From Takakia lepidozioides (lineage: Eukaryota > Streptophyta > Takakiopsida > Takakiales > Takakiaceae): a DNA stretch of 64,000 bases. Within the stretch, counting starts at the first letter, position 1. Each line of letters starts with the position of its first letter. The translations under genes and the position numbers were made by a program. Shown here one piece after another: positions 60,301 to 64,000 of this stretch. The stretch is taken from NCBI GenBank assembly GCA_030704615.1, contig CM060731.1, positions 44,826,001 through 44,890,000 on the forward strand, given 5' to 3'. A model generated the notes under the pieces. It made no database searches and was not told the DNA's origin. It was given only the letters and a program-made list of their open reading frames with translations.

Positions 60301-62571
60301 TGGACCTGAATGAAACACTTGTTTATTCTGATTGGAAGGTATGTGTTACTTCCCTTCACACTCATTTTGGACCTGAATGAAACACTTGTTTATTCTGATT
60401 GGAAGGTATGTGTTACTTCCCTCTTGCTGCTGCATTTGACTTCGGCAAATGTAGATAGGTGAGAGCTATGCATGTTTGTTGGACTTTGTTGTTTTCAGTC
60501 ATCTGGTGTTGTCAGTTGAGGTGAGGTAACCTGGCAGACAATTTTGGTATCCTAACTTGTCATTGTTGCATGTGGCTGGGCAGAGAGACAGAGGTTGGCG
60601 CACCTTCAAGCGGCCTGGAGTCGACGCTTTTCTGGAGCAGCTTGCTCAATATTATGAATTGGTGGTCTATTCTGACCAGCTCAGCTTTGTACGTGCCTGC
60701 TTCCTTTGTGCCTGCCTTGAGGCAAATCATGTCAAAAGCTTATTGCCATGGGCATCAATTATGTGCTTGCCAGATGCTGATCCCTGCCTGAGATCGTGAG
60801 CATGTGCTGTGATCTGTGAATGAGTCCATGGTCACCTTTTATGCTGGATATCTTGAACGGCAGGTCTCCCAGGTATAGGTGTTCCGTAAGACATCTTATC
60901 TGGGGATGTAAACCCCCTGTTCTTTTCTGGTTGGACAACTTGTGCTGTTATTGGATATAAGTGATGGTTAGGTTGTGTTGGATGGCAGTATGTGGAACCA
61001 GTACTAGAGAAACTTGACCAGAAGGGTTATATCAGATATCGGCTCTCAAGGGACGCTACACAGTACATCCATGGAAAACACCTCCGAGTAAGCTTTACTT
61101 CACCTACTGTGTTCCTCCCATTTTCCTTGAGATGCTTGCATGAGTGTGAGACAATAGTAAGGCTCAAGGGTACACAGAGCGACTCCCATTTTATCAGCCA
61201 ATTTTTTTGATATACAGACATTTACTATCTAGACTTGCTTATCGCGTCCTGTCCTGGTGCCGCTTTGGAGAGGCACACACAGAATTTACTTATTGATCAT
61301 TCCCTGTGAACATCTCCCAAAGAATGCTCTTAGGCCCATCTGGATCCGCAAGTCTTGACCCTGCTGGATAAATCTGACTTAGAGGCTGTAGTGTCCAAAG
61401 CCATGTCTGTTGCCATGAGATTGTCTGATGAAAATGAAGTTAGGCAGAAAACTTCCCTGAACTTGTTTCCAGTCAGTGTCATGGGGGAGGACATCTTGGA
61501 TGACCTCAAGGGTCTACCCACTCTCGGCACTAGACTGAAATTTAAACTCCGGTAGACATACTTCCTATGGGAATTCAGCCAAGTATGAGACTCTACATGA
61601 TCACCCTAAATAGAGGAGGTTGATTCTAGCACTGCTCTTTGAGCCCCTAGCTTGCAATAGACCCGGTGTCACCGTAGTCACAGTCGTCGCTGTCAGGAAA
61701 AATGGACAGACCAAGGACAGACAGAGATCAAGACATTCAGAAAGCTCTGTTGCAGTGAGGTTGAAGAAGAGTAGGTGGCAGCTGACCAAAGGGATGGTTA
61801 GCGGGGCAGGATCTGACAAAGCTCAACAGGGATCCAGCGCGGGTCATCTACTTGAGTGGGCATGCTGTGGATTCATGTTTACAGCCTGAGAACGCATTGC
61901 CCATCAAGCCTTGGAAGCTTGAAAATGATGATACTGGCCTTCTAGACCTCCTACCTTTCCTTGAATGTACGTACACCATTCCTGCCTGCCCCCATTTCTG
62001 GCAAACTAGGTCACCAGGACTTGGTGTTTTTCTGTATGGTTGTAGCTGTTGATTTGTAATTCTATTTATGTGGAGATATTTGTGTGCGCCTGTTGCAGTT
62101 GTGGCTCGACAGCGACCCGGAGATATACGGCCAGTGCTAGCATCATATCAAGGTCTGGATATAGCGACAGAATTCCGAGAGCGAACGAAGGAGTACCAAA
62201 GGTCAGAATTATTGTCCTCTCTCTTTGTATATAAAATCTAGTATGCTGAGGCGGCGGGCCATTTCTGAGCTTTTCTGCTATAGTGCAGCCTTGCATAAAT
62301 GTGACTCCAAAACGAAGTATCAGATCAAAACTGTTGGGTTTATGTGGGCGCGTAACACAATCACATGTGTAGATTTGAAGATGTCTTTGGAATTGGATGG
62401 GAGGTGGAAGACAGCTGGCACTGGTTGTGACTCTGGATCAGAAAGTGGGAGAGGCAGGTGGGCCAGAATTTATGATCATGACCTCTGATTGGTTGGTGCA
62501 GACGAACGCAAGAGCGGAAACAACAAAGTCGGCTTTGGAGGGGATCAACCATCAGTCGGCCGAGCTCGTAA
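57397..62571 (+). CDS. TIM50: TIM50, mitochondrial inner-membrane import receptor subunit
   Basis: Exons found: 57397-57676, 58687-58775, 59856-59911, 60225-60338, 60584-60688, 60989-61087, 61810-61966, 62099-62201 and 62502-62571. One further short exon between 58775 and 59856 is required by phase but was not located. TIM50 is the TIM23-complex receptor that receives presequence proteins in the intermembrane space. Visible in order are a Ser/Ala-rich presequence, a membrane span (LLVGSTTAIAGAAYVSYAF) and YLDMRKSLEDQVR. Then follows the FCP1/HAD-like domain with LILDLNETLVYSDWK, GWRTFKRPGVDAFLEQL, DLTKLNRDPARVIYLSGHA, PENALPIKPWKLENDD and DIRPVLASYQ. The DLNET form of the phosphatase motif is normal for plant TIM50. 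The start could instead be Met11 (57427). The very C terminus is less certain than the rest. Confidence 0.9.
60288..60421 (+). repeat. Perfect 67-bp tandem duplication covering a TIM50 exon end and splice donor
   Basis: Unit 1 (60288-60354) and unit 2 (60355-60421) are identical. Each holds the end of the exon encoding LDLNETLVYSDWK, the donor GTATGT and the first bases of the intron. Use of the first donor (60338/60339) keeps the protein. Reading through to the second donor meets a stop codon in the duplicated part. Confidence 0.95.
61337..61554 (+). mobile_element. Internal LINE-A ORF2 fragment in a TIM50 intron
   Basis: The sequence from CTGGATCCGCAAG to AAATTTAAACTCC matches a coding segment of LINE-A ORF2 (about 6575-6785 of the long copy), most closely the truncated copy at 1395-1607. 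Both the 5' part and the 3' tail are absent. It lies in the intron between exons ending 61087 and starting 61810. Confidence 0.9.
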
Positions 62572-64000
62572 CAGCTCAAGATGGTTTAGCATATTGACTG
62601 AAGCAGTTGTGTCCACCGGGTGTGGAAATGTGAAAAAGCAGGTTCCCCTTCGTGCAAGCCAGGTGAATATTTGTACTGCAAACAAGGGGAATTGAGTCAA
62701 GTACATGGCCCAGTATCTGTACAAAACACACATGCAACAAAAAACTTGCAACCCTGGGATCTCCTACAGGAGCCTTATCAGTTTCCTGTTGTCCCCGCTG
62801 TGCTGTCATTTTGAGCTTCACGGCAGTCTTGGATACAGAGATCCAAAGGGCTCGTTTGGACAGGATGGAGGGAGAGCTTAATCGAGCGTATTGAGAAGAC
62901 TATAAAGGTGAGGACAGTAGGGACTTGTTGTGTTCCAAAGCCCTCTAAAGCATTTGTCGGTCAATCTAATAGTGGTAGAACCATGTAGCATAGACCCTTC
63001 TATAGTAAGCAGTCATGCCAGGGTATGTTAGGGATCTCCCAATTTTCAGATCTTTTGCTGGCACTATCATGTCTATGGATGGATTGACTTTATCAACATT
63101 TCAGGTGAGCCTAAAGATTGTTTGCTACCGATGTGTTCGATTACAAAATTCAACTATATCTGCTGAAATAGACTACCCAACAGCCTTGGCCAGGTCCAGT
63201 AGAAGACTGCTCAAATACCTTGAGTAAGAGCAATGACAGCACTTCGTTATTGGATTTAAGAACGGACTTGTAAGTGACAGGTAGCCATCATCTTCTGAGA
63301 AGATTGTGACGCATTGGAGGTCCATCATTGGTTCATGTTGTGTGCATTAATTTTGGGTGCACCACCCAAATTGGAGGCAACCTTACTACCTCGAACTTGG
63401 GATATGGGCTCTCTATTTTCACACATGTAATGTAAGAAGTAAGAAGTAAGAACCTCCCCACAAATTGTGCCTAGTCTATGCCTCAACACCCTTCTTATGA
63501 TATGGCCAAATCCAATTGGTCTACATCAGTATGGGGCTCCTGGACCTGTTTAGGAGACATTGTGAAGTGCCCTGTGCCCATCATCCTTACCCTGTTGTCC
63601 ATGTGTTGCGATCCTCTTCTTCCTTCTATGATCTCACTGGAAAACTCAAAAATGGAATAGAGAATAGAGGCACTTTACAATAGTGATGAAGCGTAGAGGC
63701 ATTTGATAACATTACACCCCAAAGTTGTACCTTTATTTGGATAGAGCCCTGGGCTGTGGTGTCAAGAGACCCCAAGTTTCTGGAGCAAAAACAGAAACTT
63801 GAAAGAAAATTTGGAGACAAGGGCAAGACGCACATCATTGTCAGAGTTCTGGAAAACATAAGGCACAAATGCCCTCATCACCTGCAAATGTATTACGATG
63901 TTTCATGGGTACATTGACAAAAAGAATACAAGTCGCTCCCAGGTGTTTCCCTTTTCAAAACAAAATAATAAAAAAAATACAAATGATTAGTTTAAGTTCA
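62572..64000. other. Region downstream of TIM50, no assignable gene
   Basis: Several short frames look exon-like but could not be linked. One at about 63015-63104 ends at a good donor. Another at about 63750-63900 reads DPKFLEQKQKLERKFGDKGK followed by THIIVRVLENIRHKC. No family was recognised. A gene may continue beyond the right edge. Confidence 0.3.

Overview
The window looks like nuclear DNA of a land plant or close streptophyte relative. It carries spliced genes with GT-AG introns of about 100 to 1000 bp, a plant-type LRR receptor kinase in which single exons encode single LRRs, a plant-like LMBR1-family membrane protein, cytosolic ribosomal protein L8 and mitochondrial TIM50. Small introns, balanced base composition and poly(A)-free LINEs would fit a non-seed plant, but nothing seen fixes the species.

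Layout. 1-7.24 kb is LINE territory: an array of 5'-truncated LINE pieces, then a near full-length but frameshifted LINE (LINE-A). 7.5-11.8 kb is a gene for an unrecognised coiled-coil protein with a Ser/Pro-rich tail. 13.5-19.0 kb is the LMBR1-family gene, twelve exons with no visible last exon; a LINE-A fragment sits in one of its introns. 20.06-20.52 kb is a Harbinger-type MITE. 23.5-28.6 kb is a second, decayed LINE (LINE-B) interrupted by Ty3-type gag sequence that now forms one open frame with LINE sequence. A tRNA-derived SINE follows at 28.7 kb. 32.5-35.05 kb holds two different broken PIF/Harbinger transposases on the minus strand. 35.8-39.4 kb and 44.5-49.3 kb are diverged collinear copies of one segment, the upstream region plus first exon of the receptor kinase gene. 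Between them lie two non-autonomous hAT-like elements and SINE-like pieces. 48.7-54.2 kb is the receptor kinase (12 exons, 605 aa). 55.4-56.3 kb is RPL8 on the minus strand, sharing a MITE-containing intergenic region with TIM50 (57.4-62.6 kb, plus strand). The last 1.4 kb holds no assignable gene.

The host genes are unrelated housekeeping or signalling genes and not a pathway. Most of the unusual content is transposon biology: a LINE-gag chimeric frame, tandem truncated LINEs at CT-rich junctions, paired hAT elements with palindromic or repeated internal motifs, and a segmental duplication that left a pseudo first exon about 10 kb upstream of the kinase gene.

Exon boundaries were read by eye from splice signals, reading-frame phase and remembered family sequences. 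They are not supported by transcripts.
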